Below are positions 16,049 to 24,123 of a DNA stretch of 64,000 nucleotides, piece after piece. The notes under the pieces were generated by a model that was given only the letters and a program-made list of their open reading frames with translations, did not search any database and was not told the origin of the DNA. The position numbers and the translations under genes are program-made. This DNA is from Metaclostridioides mangenotii (GTDB lineage Bacteria > Bacillota > Clostridia > Peptostreptococcales > Peptostreptococcaceae), in assembly GCF_018917235.1 (NCBI RefSeq), contig NZ_JAHLOF010000008.1, forward strand, positions 1 through 64,000, written 5' to 3'. Every line of letters begins with the position of its first letter. The stretch's first letter is position 1.

Positions 16049-16077
16049 TTGACAAATATCGATATAAATTTAATAGT
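16049..16077 (+). promoter_or_regulatory. Promoter of the ABC transporter operon with palindromic operator
   Basis: TTGACA (16049-16054), a 17-base spacer and AATAGT (16072-16077). The palindrome ATATCGATAT (16056-16065) fills the spacer. An identical palindrome lies 58 bases upstream (15998-16007). Two identical sites suggest a dimeric repressor that bridges or loops. Confidence 0.55.
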
Positions 16078-16117
16078 TTTTTATTAATATAATTGTTATT
16101 CAAGAAAGGAAAACGTT

Positions 16118-16861
16118 ATGATAAGTATTAAAAATTTAAATAAAAGGTTTGGTGACTTAGTTGTTCTTAAAGATATAACTTTAGATATAAAAGAAGGTGA
16201 AGTTGTTGCTTTGATAGGTCCATCTGGTACAGGTAAATCCACATTACTTAGATGCTTAAATTATTTAACTGAACCTACGGAAGGTGTAATAACTATTGAT
16301 GGATTTACTATCGATGTTAAAACTGCAACAAAAAAAGATATCTATAATCTACGAAAAAAAACCGCAATGGTATTTCAAAATTACAATCTATTAAACAATA
16401 AAACTGCATTACAAAATATTATGGAACCGATGATTACCGTGCAGAAAAAACCTAAAAAAGAATCAGAAAAAACGGCTTTAGATATATTAGATAAAGTAGG
16501 CTTATTAGATAAAAAAAATGCTTATCCTAGAGAAATGTCTGGCGGTCAGCAACAAAGAATAGGAATTGCAAGGGCTATGGCAGTATCAGCGAAAGTAATA
16601 TTATTTGACGAGCCAACATCTTCTCTTGATCCTGAATTGGTAGGAGAAGTATTAAATGTAATAAAAAAATTAGCAGAATCAAACAAAACAACTATGATAA
16701 TTGTTACTCATGAAATGAAATTTGCAAAAGAAGTTGCAGACCGAATGATTTTTCTTGAAAATGGATTAGTAGCCGGCATGGGTACTCCCAAGGAGATATT
16801 TGAAAATTGTAAAAACGAGAGAATTAGAAAATTTGTTAATACAATAAATGGCATAGAATAG
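16118..16861 (+). CDS. Polar amino-acid ABC transporter, ATP-binding protein
   Basis: 247 residues; the ATPase that drives uptake through the permease encoded next. Walker A is GPSGTGKST (about residues 34-42), the Q-loop is in MVFQNYNLL, the signature is MSGGQQQRIGIARAM, and Walker B is VILFDEPTSSLDPE with the switch His in IVTHEM. The length and the GTPKEIFENC tail are typical of the GlnQ/cystine-transport family. ATG 16118 follows GAAAGGA. It is first in a tightly packed ATPase-permease-binding protein-amidohydrolase operon. The substrate is not determined by this subunit. Confidence 0.92.
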   Translation: MISIKNLNKRFGDLVVLKDITLDIKEGEVVALIGPSGTGKSTLLRCLNYLTEPTEGVITIDGFTIDVKTATKKDIYNLRKKTAMVFQNYNLLNNKTALQNIMEPMITVQKKPKKESEKTALDILDKVGLLDKKNAYPREMSGGQQQRIGIARAMAVSAKVILFDEPTSSLDPELVGEVLNVIKKLAESNKTTMIIVTHEMKFAKEVADRMIFLENGLVAGMGTPKEIFENCKNERIRKFVNTINGIE

Positions 16862-16875
16862 AAAGGATATTTTAT

Positions 16876-17541
16876 ATGAATTTTAATTTTGAATGGTTTT
16901 TTAATTTATTTCCAATAGTTTTACCTTCTTTAAAGATGACTATTGGAATTTCGTTATTATCTTTAATTTTTACTTTGTTTTTATCTATCATTATATCTAT
17001 TTTCAGGTATTATAGGGTACCGGTTATAAACCGTTTATTTGGATATTACATAACATTTTTTAGAGCAACACCATTAGTTGCTCAGTTATTTATCCTTTAT
17101 TTTGGATTACCTACTGTAATAGTCTCATTGCAATCAATGTCTGCTTTCCAAGCAACTATTATTGCATTAACTCTTAATACATCAGCATTTATGGCAGAAA
17201 ACTTTAGGGCTGCATTGGAATCGGTAAATAAAGGACAACTTGAAGCTTGTTATTCCATGGGAATGACAAAATATCAAACTATGATAAGGGCTGTATTACC
17301 TCAAGCATTTGTAGTAGCTTTGCCTTCCATCGGGAATCAGTTTATTGGAATAATAAAGGGCTCTGCGCTTGGATTTACAGTTGGTTTGGCAGATATTATG
17401 TCTGCAGCAAAAATTGAAGCAGCATTAAGTACACGTTTTTTTGAAGCATATTTATGTGTAACAATTATTTATTTGATACTAGTTGTCTTAGTAGAGAAAG
17501 TTCAAAATGTATTAGAAAATTATGTGGCAAAATTATATTAA
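16876..17541 (+). CDS. Polar amino-acid ABC transporter, permease
   Basis: 221 residues of the His/Glu/Gln/Arg/cystine permease family in the cytoplasmic membrane. It has an N-terminal membrane segment (LPSLKMTIGISLLSLIFTLFLSI) and the RATPLVAQLFILYFGLP block. The cytoplasmic EAA loop follows (NKGQLEACYSMGMTKYQTMIRAVLPQAF), contacting the ATPase, then further spans. It starts 14 bases after the ATPase stop with its own AAAGGA site. It probably works as a homodimer since only one permease gene is present. Confidence 0.92.
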   Translation: MNFNFEWFFNLFPIVLPSLKMTIGISLLSLIFTLFLSIIISIFRYYRVPVINRLFGYYITFFRATPLVAQLFILYFGLPTVIVSLQSMSAFQATIIALTLNTSAFMAENFRAALESVNKGQLEACYSMGMTKYQTMIRAVLPQAFVVALPSIGNQFIGIIKGSALGFTVGLADIMSAAKIEAALSTRFFEAYLCVTIIYLILVVLVEKVQNVLENYVAKLY

Positions 17542-17594
17542 GTATATAAATAAACTTTATATAAAAATAATCATTAAGGGAGAGGAACTTAATA

Positions 17595-18437
17595 ATGAAA
17601 CTTAAAAAAGTAACAGCAATTCTACTATCACTATTAATGGTTGTTGGATTTACAGCTTGCTCTAGCAATAATAACAAGGAAAAGACTGACGCAGATACTA
17701 AAGCTGAAAAACCAACTAAGATTGTAGTTGCATCTGGATCAAGTTCAGTACCTAATTCATATGTAGAAAGTGGAATTCATAAGGGGCAAGAAGCTGATAT
17801 ATGGAAAGAAATATCGAAGAAAACAGGACTTGAAGTAGAATTTATTACAGGGGAATTTAATTCATTATTTGGCTATTTAGATTCAGGTAAAGCAGACACT
17901 GTTGGAAACACTATTACTATAAATGAAGATCGTTTAGAAAAATACAATTTTTCTGAGGCCTATGCATATATTCCTGAAAAATTAATAGTTCATGCTGATA
18001 AAACAAATATCAAGAAATTAAAAGATATTGACGGTTTAGTTTGTGGATTTACATCAGGTTCAAATGGTAAAAATTTATTTGAACAAGTAGCTAAAGATCA
18101 AGGTATAAACATAGATGTAGTTGCTTATGACAGTGCAGAACTTTTAGATGAAGCTTTTAAACAAAAAAAGGTGGATGTTATGCTTCTTGCTGCTGGAGAA
18201 ACAGCTTATAAGATAAAAGAAGGAATATTAGATGCAAGAATGGTTGAAGAAGATGTTACAGTAGGTGCCAAAGCTTATCCATTTAAAAAAGGAGATAAAA
18301 AATCTGAGGAACTTTGTAAAACAGTAACAAAAGCAATACAAGATATGAAAGACGATGGAACTCTAGCAAAGATTTATGATAAATGGTATGGAATGGATTT
18401 TTCAAATGCACCCGAAGGAGTAGAAATATTACAATAA
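17595..18437 (+). CDS. Amino-acid ABC transporter substrate-binding lipoprotein
   Basis: 280 residues. The lipoprotein signal (LLSLLMVVGFTAC) has acylated Cys22, followed by a Ser/Asn/Lys linker. The bilobed type II binding fold of SBP_bac_3 spans residues 45-270, with GQEADIWKEISKKTGLEVEFI, NTITINEDRLEKYNFSEAY and ...TKAIQDMKDDGTLAKIYDKWYG. The NTI-T-RxxxYxFS region is typical of cystine and polar amino-acid receptors. It delivers the ligand to the permease encoded upstream. A terminator-like hairpin follows, so the binding protein may be made in excess over the downstream enzyme. Confidence 0.9.
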   Translation: MKLKKVTAILLSLLMVVGFTACSSNNNKEKTDADTKAEKPTKIVVASGSSSVPNSYVESGIHKGQEADIWKEISKKTGLEVEFITGEFNSLFGYLDSGKADTVGNTITINEDRLEKYNFSEAYAYIPEKLIVHADKTNIKKLKDIDGLVCGFTSGSNGKNLFEQVAKDQGINIDVVAYDSAELLDEAFKQKKVDVMLLAAGETAYKIKEGILDARMVEEDVTVGAKAYPFKKGDKKSEELCKTVTKAIQDMKDDGTLAKIYDKWYGMDFSNAPEGVEILQ

Positions 18438-18446
18438 CAAATAACA

Positions 18447-18488
18447 AAATAGCTGTAGTTTAGAAATCTAATCTACAGCTATTTTATT
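18447..18488 (+). terminator. Intra-operon terminator or attenuator
   Basis: AAAATAGCTGTAG and CTACAGCTATTTT arms sit between the binding-protein gene and the amidohydrolase gene and end at a T-rich tract just before the next ribosome site. Partial read-through would lower expression of the last gene. Confidence 0.6.
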
Positions 18489-18503
18489 TGAAAGGAGGTT
18501 TAT

Positions 18504-19715
18504 ATGAAAAAAGAAATCTTAAAATATATGAATGAAATCCAAAATAAACTTCTTGATATCAGAAGAGAGCTTCACAGTATACCTGAACTATCTATGCAAG
18601 AATATTTAACTTGTAATACCATAAAAAAATATCTAAATTCTATTGATGGAATTGAAGTTATAAGTATTGAAGGACAAACAGGATTAGTTGGTATTTTACA
18701 AGGTGAAAAAAAAGGAAGCGGTAAATGTGTAATGTTAAGAGCTGATATGGATGCACTGCCAATTACGGAATCTAATGATTGCGAATATAGATCATTAACT
18801 GAAGGTATGATGCATGCATGTGGGCATGATGCTCATATGACTTGGCTACTAGGGTCAGCTATGATTCTGTCTAAATTGAAAGAAAGATTTTCAGGCACAG
18901 TAAAATTTGTGTTTCAACCTGCTGAAGAAACTGGTGCTGGTGCAAAGTTAATGATCAGTAATGGAGTATTAGAATGTCCTTATGTTGACACTGTAATTGG
19001 AGCTCATTGCTTTCCTGAATATCAAGCTGGTAAAATTATTATACCGACTAAAACTGCCTTTTCTGCTACAAGACCATTTAGTATAATAGTTGAAGGTAAA
19101 GGTGGCCATGGTTCATGGCCGGATAAATGTATAGATCCAATAGCTGTGTCCACTCAGATATACAATGGATTACAACAAATTGTATCTAGAAAATTAAATC
19201 CAATGGAACCAGCTGTTCTTACTATAGGGTCTATACATGCTGGTCCTATTGATAAAGGTAACATTATACCAAATACGTGTACAATGAAAGGTACCTTACG
19301 ACACATAACTAAAGAAGGTTTAGAGAGTATGATTAATAACGTAGATAGTATGGTTTACAATATAGCAAAAGCAAATGGTGCTATGGCTAATGTAGTATGG
19401 TCAAATGGAGTTAACCATGTTATTAATGATAAAGAATGCACTGAAATAATATATAATTCTACTGTTCAGCTACTAGACAGAGAGAATGTTGAGTATTCAC
19501 ATGAAAGTTATCTAGGTGGTGAGGATTTCTGTTTTTATTCCGAGGAAAGAAGAAGTGCATACTTTTTCGTTGGATGTGTACCTCTAGAAAATGTAGGAAA
19601 AGTTTCCCTGCATTCTTGTGACTTTTGTATATGTGAAAATATATTAAGTAAAGTATCTGGTATATTTGCTATGACGGCTGTTAATATATTAAATGGTAAT
19701 AAATACCCATTTTAA
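18504..19715 (+). CDS. M20 family amidohydrolase (aminoacylase/hippurate hydrolase type)
   Basis: 403 residues; a cytoplasmic di-metal enzyme that removes an acyl group from N-acyl amino acids. Visible: LLDIRRELHSIPELS at the N-terminus, RADMDALP, then MHACGHDAH (metal ligands C106 and H108), FQPAEETGAGAKLM (catalytic Glu pair), and GGEDFCFYSE near the C-terminus where the family usually has GAEDF. A dimerisation lobe with the GGHGSWP motif lies in the middle. ATG 18504 follows AAAGGAGG. Together with the transporter it resembles Bacillus operons that import and deacylate modified sulphur amino acids (the yxe and ytm type). The exact substrate is inferred, not shown. Confidence 0.9.
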   Translation: MKKEILKYMNEIQNKLLDIRRELHSIPELSMQEYLTCNTIKKYLNSIDGIEVISIEGQTGLVGILQGEKKGSGKCVMLRADMDALPITESNDCEYRSLTEGMMHACGHDAHMTWLLGSAMILSKLKERFSGTVKFVFQPAEETGAGAKLMISNGVLECPYVDTVIGAHCFPEYQAGKIIIPTKTAFSATRPFSIIVEGKGGHGSWPDKCIDPIAVSTQIYNGLQQIVSRKLNPMEPAVLTIGSIHAGPIDKGNIIPNTCTMKGTLRHITKEGLESMINNVDSMVYNIAKANGAMANVVWSNGVNHVINDKECTEIIYNSTVQLLDRENVEYSHESYLGGEDFCFYSEERRSAYFFVGCVPLENVGKVSLHSCDFCICENILSKVSGIFAMTAVNILNGNKYPF

Positions 19716-20036
19716 ATATTATAAAGAGCTAGTAATGTTAAATTATTTAGTTCTTTATAATATTAGTACCATGTTAAATTTCAACATATTTACTATAAGT
19801 ATTCATTCGTATAATAATTCAGACAGCACCTCCCACTATATAATATTTAAGAGGTACCTTTATAAGCTAGTCATCAAAAGTTTTCTTATACTATATACTT
19901 TATTATAATCAAAAATCCATTTATTTTTGCTTTATTTACTCTTTGTTAAGGGAATCTATATAATTAATTGTAATATTTTTATGAAATTTTTTGATCCTAA
20001 TAAGTTTATTGAATAAAATAACGCTAAGTCACTATA
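19716..20036. other. Gene-free boundary between M20 gene and prophage remnant
   Basis: No gene, terminator with a clear T run, or duplicated attachment core was seen. This is probably the deletion point where the prophage late region and its left end were lost. Confidence 0.4.
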
Positions 20037-20372
20037 TCAATTAATTTCATTAAATAATGTTTGCACAATTATACTTACGGCTTCTTTATTCCTATTGTGA
20101 GCTGTCCTCTTACTACAAGATATACTTTCACTTATCAACTCCCAGTCCAAATGATCTATATATCTTAGTTTAATTAATTCCTTTTGGTCAGGATTTAACT
20201 TACTCAACGCCTGTTCTAATTTATTTACTAACCTTTTCGTTCCCTCTATATCGTCATTACTAATACTGAATATATTATTATCATTTATTCCATCTATAAA
20301 AGACCTTAACTCCTTGTAATATCTTAATATATCAATTGAGAACTTCTCTATCTCTTTTGTCGCCTTGACCAT
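20037..20372 (-). CDS. Phage late-transcription regulator, ArpU/sigma-70 region 4-like (copy 2)
   Basis: 111 residues. The C-terminal half (LNPDQKELIKLRYIDHLDWELISESISCSKRTAHNRNKEAV) is a sigma region 4-type helix-turn-helix found in ArpU-like proteins at the end of phage early operons. The N-terminus is helical. It would switch on the late genes, which are missing here. It is a short paralogue of the gene at 20659-21153 and is separated from it by a GC-rich hairpin. A good ribosome site (GGGGGATAAAGG) precedes ATG 20372. Confidence 0.7.
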   Translation of the reverse strand: MVKATKEIEKFSIDILRYYKELRSFIDGINDNNIFSISNDDIEGTKRLVNKLEQALSKLNPDQKELIKLRYIDHLDWELISESISCSKRTAHNRNKEAVSIIVQTLFNEIN

Positions 20373-20425
20373 AAATCCTTTATCCCCCTCGCGCGCATGA
20401 TAAAAATATTTATTTATATTTAAAT

Positions 20426-20490
20426 AGCCCCCCTCCCCGTTGCTTGGTTCCCCAAATAAACTTCCATTTGATTTAACCCGGGGGCTTTCT
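20426..20490. other. GC-rich island with hairpin, possible terminator or packaging-site remnant
   Basis: AGCCCCC (20426-20432) pairs with GGGGGCT (20480-20486) around a 47-base loop. A GCGCGC run lies at 20391-20396. In otherwise AT-rich DNA this composition is conspicuous. Phage cos/pac regions commonly lie just after the late regulator and before the terminase gene, which is where this sits. Confidence 0.35.
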
Positions 20491-20628
20491 GTTTATGTAT
20501 TATTATTTTAAATTTTAAATAACAATCAGTTGAATAACAACCAACAACCAACATGTTAATTGTTAAATAATTTTATAGTTAAATTAAACTCAAAAATTGA
20601 TTATAAAATACTGGACTATTATTACTTT

Positions 20629-20656
20629 AAGGTGATAAATAATTTTATCACCTTAT
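20629..20656 (-). terminator. Terminator of the phage early operon
   Basis: AAGGTGATAA and TTATCACCTT arms with an eight-base loop, just beyond the stop of the minus-strand gene at 20659. Confidence 0.65.
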
Positions 20657-20658
20657 CT

Positions 20659-21153
20659 CTATTTGATAATTAAATCATACAAATTAGATTCATCTTCTTT
20701 AAAGGTCTTGCCTCCAAATAATTTTACGGCTATTCTTTTAACTGCATCACTTCTCTTATACTTTAATGATCTCTCACTATAAGATGTTTTATCAATTATT
20801 TCTTCCCAACTTAGACCATCTATGTATTTGTACTTGATTATTTTTTTATGTATAGGGCTTAAATTATTTATAGCATTATCTATTTTATTTATTAAACCAT
20901 TTTTTCTTTCAATATCATTTTCTAGTTCCTCTATCTTACTTAAGGTCCTTATAACCTCTTCTTCTACTATTTTAGAGACTTTATTGGTTCTAGATATTTT
21001 TTCAATATCATATGTAATAGATTGTGTAGTATAATCACACTTTAATTGATCTTTAAATTTCTTTAATTCTTCTAAATGTAGTAATTGTTTTCTATACCCT
21101 TTTAACAGTTTTACTGTAAGCCCGATACAATCTTTTTCTAAATCATTAGCCAT
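20659..21153 (-). CDS. Phage late-transcription regulator, ArpU/sigma-70 region 4-like (copy 1)
   Basis: 164 residues. A long helical N-terminal part (residues 1-95) is followed by NLSPIHKKIIKYKYIDGLSWEEIIDKTSYSERSLKYKRSDAVKRIAV, a sigma region 4-like helix-turn-helix. This is the usual position and size for the phage-encoded RNA polymerase sigma factor-like regulator of late genes. ATG 21153 follows TAGGAGTG. Two adjacent paralogues of different length are unusual; the second (20037-20372) may be a duplication or come from another phage. Confidence 0.75.
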   Translation of the reverse strand: MANDLEKDCIGLTVKLLKGYRKQLLHLEELKKFKDQLKCDYTTQSITYDIEKISRTNKVSKIVEEEVIRTLSKIEELENDIERKNGLINKIDNAINNLSPIHKKIIKYKYIDGLSWEEIIDKTSYSERSLKYKRSDAVKRIAVKLFGGKTFKEDESNLYDLIIK

Positions 21154-21256
21154 AACATCACTCCTATAATTACCTGCAATTACATTTATTTAATCGACCT
21201 TGGCTATCTATTTAAAATCTAGACAGCTCCTTTTCTCTCAACTATTTAATTTCTCT

Positions 21257-21523
21257 TTATAGAGTTACTCTACCCTTTATATTCCAACCTCTGTCTCCTA
21301 ACTTTGAAATATGCATTATTCCTCCATTCTCGATGTCGTTTACCTTTATACCTTTTAAATACATTACACCTATCATTTCTTGCACCACCTCATAAAACTC
21401 GGATAATATTTCTTCATTTGTATCATCGTCTATTACAGCATGTACAAAATCCGAGTATACTTCACTAACTTTCCCTAACTGTTTATATATAGTTGTTTCT
21501 TTCGGTAACTCTAAAACTAACAT
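21257..21523 (-). CDS. Phage hypothetical protein, possible MazG-like fold
   Basis: 88 residues. The segment EVYSDFVHAVIDDDTNEEILSEFYEVVQEMIGVM is acidic and helical, with spacing reminiscent of MazG-like nucleotide pyrophosphohydrolases, although the canonical ExxD pair is not perfect. It lies in the minus-strand early operon between the Dam pseudogene and the ArpU-like gene. Function not established. Confidence 0.55.
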   Translation of the reverse strand: MLVLELPKETTIYKQLGKVSEVYSDFVHAVIDDDTNEEILSEFYEVVQEMIGVMYLKGIKVNDIENGGIMHISKLGDRGWNIKGRVTL

Positions 21524-21536
21524 TTTAAATCCCTCC

Positions 21537-22295
21537 CTATATAATATAATTAAGCCATAAACATTCTATTTTTATATCCTTGCTTTCTGTCCTAGACTCA
21601 ACTTCATATTTGTTCCAATCTTTTAAATACTGCTTGTATAAATCTGAATCATAACCACTTAATATTATCTTTGATTTACTTTCATTAATTGTTTTAAGCA
21701 ACTCTATATGTTCTAATTCTGTAATTTCGTTATTGTAATATTTATTAGATCTAGTCTCCAATAGATAAGGTGGATCTATGTATATCAAACAATTTTTATC
21801 GTTATATTTTTTTATTAGTTTAATCGCATCAGTATTTTCTATTTCAGCATCTTTAAGCCTTTGTGCTGCTGCTAATATATTCACTGGAAGCCTATTCCAC
21901 TCATTTACTACTCGTCTATTTTTAGCAATACTTTCTTTTGGACCGGCTGTTCTTCAGCCTGGTTTATAATGTTGAACTCCGCCTCTGGCCTTATTGCTTC
22001 TTACTAGAAATCTCCTAGCCCTTTCAACACCTTCATCTATATTTAAATCTGCATTTGAATATTCTTCTCTTGCATATGGAGTTAAGTAAATTGCTGTGGC
22101 CAATTCATTTGGATTATCTCTAATGACCTTAAATAAATTTACAACATTTCCGTCTAGATCATTTATTATCTCACTATTGAGAATACAGCTCCGCTCCCGA
22201 AATATGGTTCTATATAACATTTATGATCTGGCATTAAAGAAATTATTTTACTGGCCATTCTCCATTTTGAGCCTGTCCATTTTAATACCTTCATA
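21537..22295 (-). pseudogene. Broken phage DNA adenine methylase (Dam type)
   Basis: The start at ATG 22295 reads MKVLKWTGSKWRMASKII...CYIEPYFGSGAVF, the N-terminal D12 class motif. About 40 codons in, the frame is lost near 22185-22200. The correct sequence resumes in another frame (ILNSEIINDLDGNVVNLFKV) and is then cut by an in-frame TGA at 21954-21956 before continuing through the catalytic DPPY motif (CLIYIDPPYLLETRS) to the end at 21537. One frameshift plus one nonsense codon make it inactive unless the pieces associate. The intact enzyme would methylate adenine in GATC-like sites. Confidence 0.85.
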
Positions 22296-22297
22296 CT

Positions 22298-22531
22298 CTA
22301 ATCCTCCATATCCTTAATATATATTTTAGGTACTATACTCAATGTCGGTTTAAACAACCTATCTGAATTTGCTAATCTCTCATTTTGCATATCAACTGTA
22401 AAGTCAATCTCTCTAATTTCTCTATTTCCAAAACGTTTTAAAACTATATTTTTAGTTAAACAACCTTCATCAGATATGCAATAAAAAGGAAAGTTATTTT
22501 TGCTAACTTTTATAAACCCTTTAACCTTCAT
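22298..22531 (-). CDS. Phage hypothetical protein
   Basis: 77 residues, basic, no recognised domain (MKVKGFIKVSKNNFPFYC...). Its stop lies two bases before the Dam start and the next gene upstream ends three bases before its start, so it is translated within the early operon. Function unknown. Confidence 0.6.
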   Translation of the reverse strand: MKVKGFIKVSKNNFPFYCISDEGCLTKNIVLKRFGNREIREIDFTVDMQNERLANSDRLFKPTLSIVPKIYIKDMED

Positions 22532-22534
22532 ACT

Positions 22535-22861
22535 CTAAACCTCCCCATAAATCATGAGTTGCTTATTTCTATATAAATTTAAATATTCATTTATATAATC
22601 ACATATCTTTTCTGTACGCTTAAATTTCATTTCAACATAAGGATGATTAAAATCTAGCATTTCCTGTGTTATTCCTAATTTATCTAAACTTATGTAAAAG
22701 TCTTCACTCCTATTGCAAATTCTCAAAGCTTCCTCTTTTGTATATACTCCAACCTTACTTAAGTCGCTATAATATCCGCTCCGATTCTTTCCCCAAAACA
22801 CTAAATTATCTCGATTGAAATATCCGTATCTTAAACAGATTATTAGATATTTATTATTCAC
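22535..22861 (-). CDS. Phage hypothetical protein
   Basis: 108 residues with aromatic N-terminal part (YLIICLRYGYFNRDNLVFWG) and a helical tail. No motif recognised. It is packed between neighbours with three-base gaps, typical of this operon. Confidence 0.6.
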   Translation of the reverse strand: MNNKYLIICLRYGYFNRDNLVFWGKNRSGYYSDLSKVGVYTKEEALRICNRSEDFYISLDKLGITQEMLDFNHPYVEMKFKRTEKICDYINEYLNLYRNKQLMIYGEV

Positions 22862-22864
22862 ACT

Positions 22865-23329
22865 CTAATCCTCCCAATCCGCTTTTCTAAAACTAAACAC
22901 GACATATCCGTCCTGCTGTGCATAGTCCGTTACATATGTAATAACACCTTTGAAGTACCTTCCTGTGTATGTTTTTTTATCGTCCTGTAGTTCGTTTAAA
23001 ACTATCCTGTCTCCCACTCTGTAATTTCTATCATTCTTTCGTATTTCAAAAGTTTTAGATCCGTTTAACACTGGTTCAAAATACTCTTTATAGATTTTAA
23101 GTTCATGTGTAGTAACCTCATCTTTTTGAAAATATTCTTCAAGCATCAATCCGAACAATACCTTGTCATTGTCACTCATTTTATCTTTTGGTCTTCGTAT
23201 CATGCGTATATCTTCTTTAAGTAACTCATCATAACAAGACTTGCATAAAAATATTTTACGGGGTAACTGTTTTGATTTGCAAAGTTCCATCTCCTTCTGG
23301 CACCTAGAACAGCTTATTATTCTTTTCAT
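22865..23329 (-). CDS. Phage DUF3850/ASCH-like protein with N-terminal zinc ribbon
   Basis: 154 residues. Residues 1-40 form a CxxC...CxxC zinc ribbon (CSRCQKEMELC and FLCKSC). Residues about 75-150 match the ASCH-like DUF3850 pattern: THELKIYKEYFEPVLNGSKTFEIRKNDRNYRVGD, then YVTDYAQQDGYVVFSF. ASCH-type domains bind RNA and are thought to affect translation or RNA modification; the role in phage is unknown. The fusion of a zinc ribbon to this domain is worth noting. Confidence 0.75.
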   Translation of the reverse strand: MKRIISCSRCQKEMELCKSKQLPRKIFLCKSCYDELLKEDIRMIRRPKDKMSDNDKVLFGLMLEEYFQKDEVTTHELKIYKEYFEPVLNGSKTFEIRKNDRNYRVGDRIVLNELQDDKKTYTGRYFKGVITYVTDYAQQDGYVVFSFRKADWED

Positions 23330-23332
23330 ACT

Positions 23333-23485
23333 CTAACCCTCCAATTTATCTATCATATCTATTAATTTTGTTAATGTCTCCCTTGTCATTTTGTAGTACT
23401 CTTTCTTGTCCATGCTAAGCAAATTATGATCATCTATCCACTCGTATAAGTCTTCTAATTCTTCTTGCAATTCCATTGGATCCAT
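23333..23485 (-). CDS. Small phage protein
   Basis: 50 residues (MDPMELQEELEDLYEWIDDHNLL...MIDKLEG), acidic and helical, with a clean frame from ATG 23485 to TAG 23333-23335. It is contiguous with its neighbours and in the same direction. No family recognised. Confidence 0.55.
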   Translation of the reverse strand: MDPMELQEELEDLYEWIDDHNLLSMDKKEYYKMTRETLTKLIDMIDKLEG

Positions 23486-23486
23486 A

Positions 23487-23672
23487 TTACTCAGCCCCCT
23501 TATATTCTCTATGCCAACATTTTATACACTCGCCGTCACAATCCTTACCAGGTATTTGGTCTTCAATGCAAGACCAATGTTCAATACAACCATTTTCTAG
23601 TATCTCCATTTTCACAAAGCCTCTTAGTTCATCTACGCTCATTTCATTAACTAATTTGTCTATAATAGTCAT
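23487..23672 (-). CDS. Small phage protein with cysteine motif
   Basis: 61 residues. The sequence GCIEHWSC...DCDGECIKCWH contains four to five cysteines and histidines that could bind zinc. It is directly upstream of the 50-residue gene with a one-base gap. Function unknown. Confidence 0.55.
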   Translation of the reverse strand: MTIIDKLVNEMSVDELRGFVKMEILENGCIEHWSCIEDQIPGKDCDGECIKCWHREYKGAE

Positions 23673-23684
23673 ATTACTTACCTC

Positions 23685-23897
23685 CTAAAATGTTTTCTCT
23701 AATTGTTCTACAAGCGGTATTAATTCTTCGTCTCTATCTTCGATATATTTCAATTGTTCATTTGTTGCGTTTACTGTTAGTTCTTTTATTCTTGCGATAT
23801 AATTTGGAATGTCTTTAGTTTCTTTTATTGCTAATTTAACAGAATTTATTACTTGATCAATTAACATTTTAACTTCTTTAAATTCTTGTTCATCCAT
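23685..23897 (-). CDS. Small helical phage protein
   Basis: 70 residues, wholly helical and coiled-coil-like (VKMLIDQVINSVKLAIKETKD...). A GGAGGTAAG ribosome site precedes ATG 23897. Unknown function. Confidence 0.55.
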   Translation of the reverse strand: MDEQEFKEVKMLIDQVINSVKLAIKETKDIPNYIARIKELTVNATNEQLKYIEDRDEELIPLVEQLEKTF

Positions 23898-23898
23898 A

Positions 23899-24123
23899 TT
23901 ACTTACCTCCCATATCCTTAGTTAAATTATTCAGACTGACCTTACTTCTCAAATACTTATTTTCACGATTCAACTGTATGCATCTACAATAAACTTCATC
24001 CGATAACTTGTTACTTTCTAAATGACTTCTATATTCCACCCAACGACCAAGTAAGAATACCGCAATTAACGTCCCTATCGCCACTAGGACAAGTATTATT
24101 ACGATTGCTATATCATTAATCAT
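23899..24123 (-). CDS. Small phage membrane protein
   Basis: 74 residues. One N-terminal transmembrane segment (IAIVIILVLVAIGTLIAVFLLG), then a charged cytoplasmic tail. Its start overlaps the end of the next gene upstream by eight bases. Unknown function. Confidence 0.55.
   Translation of the reverse strand: MINDIAIVIILVLVAIGTLIAVFLLGRWVEYRSHLESNKLSDEVYCRCIQLNRENKYLRSKVSLNNLTKDMGGK

Noticed and set aside
20822..21034. Plus-strand hydrophobic ORFs inside the prophage (and similar ones at 24425-24775 and 26654-26917)
   Set aside because: They are antisense shadows of Lys/Glu/Asp-rich helical phage proteins, which read as Phe/Leu/Ser-rich on the opposite strand.
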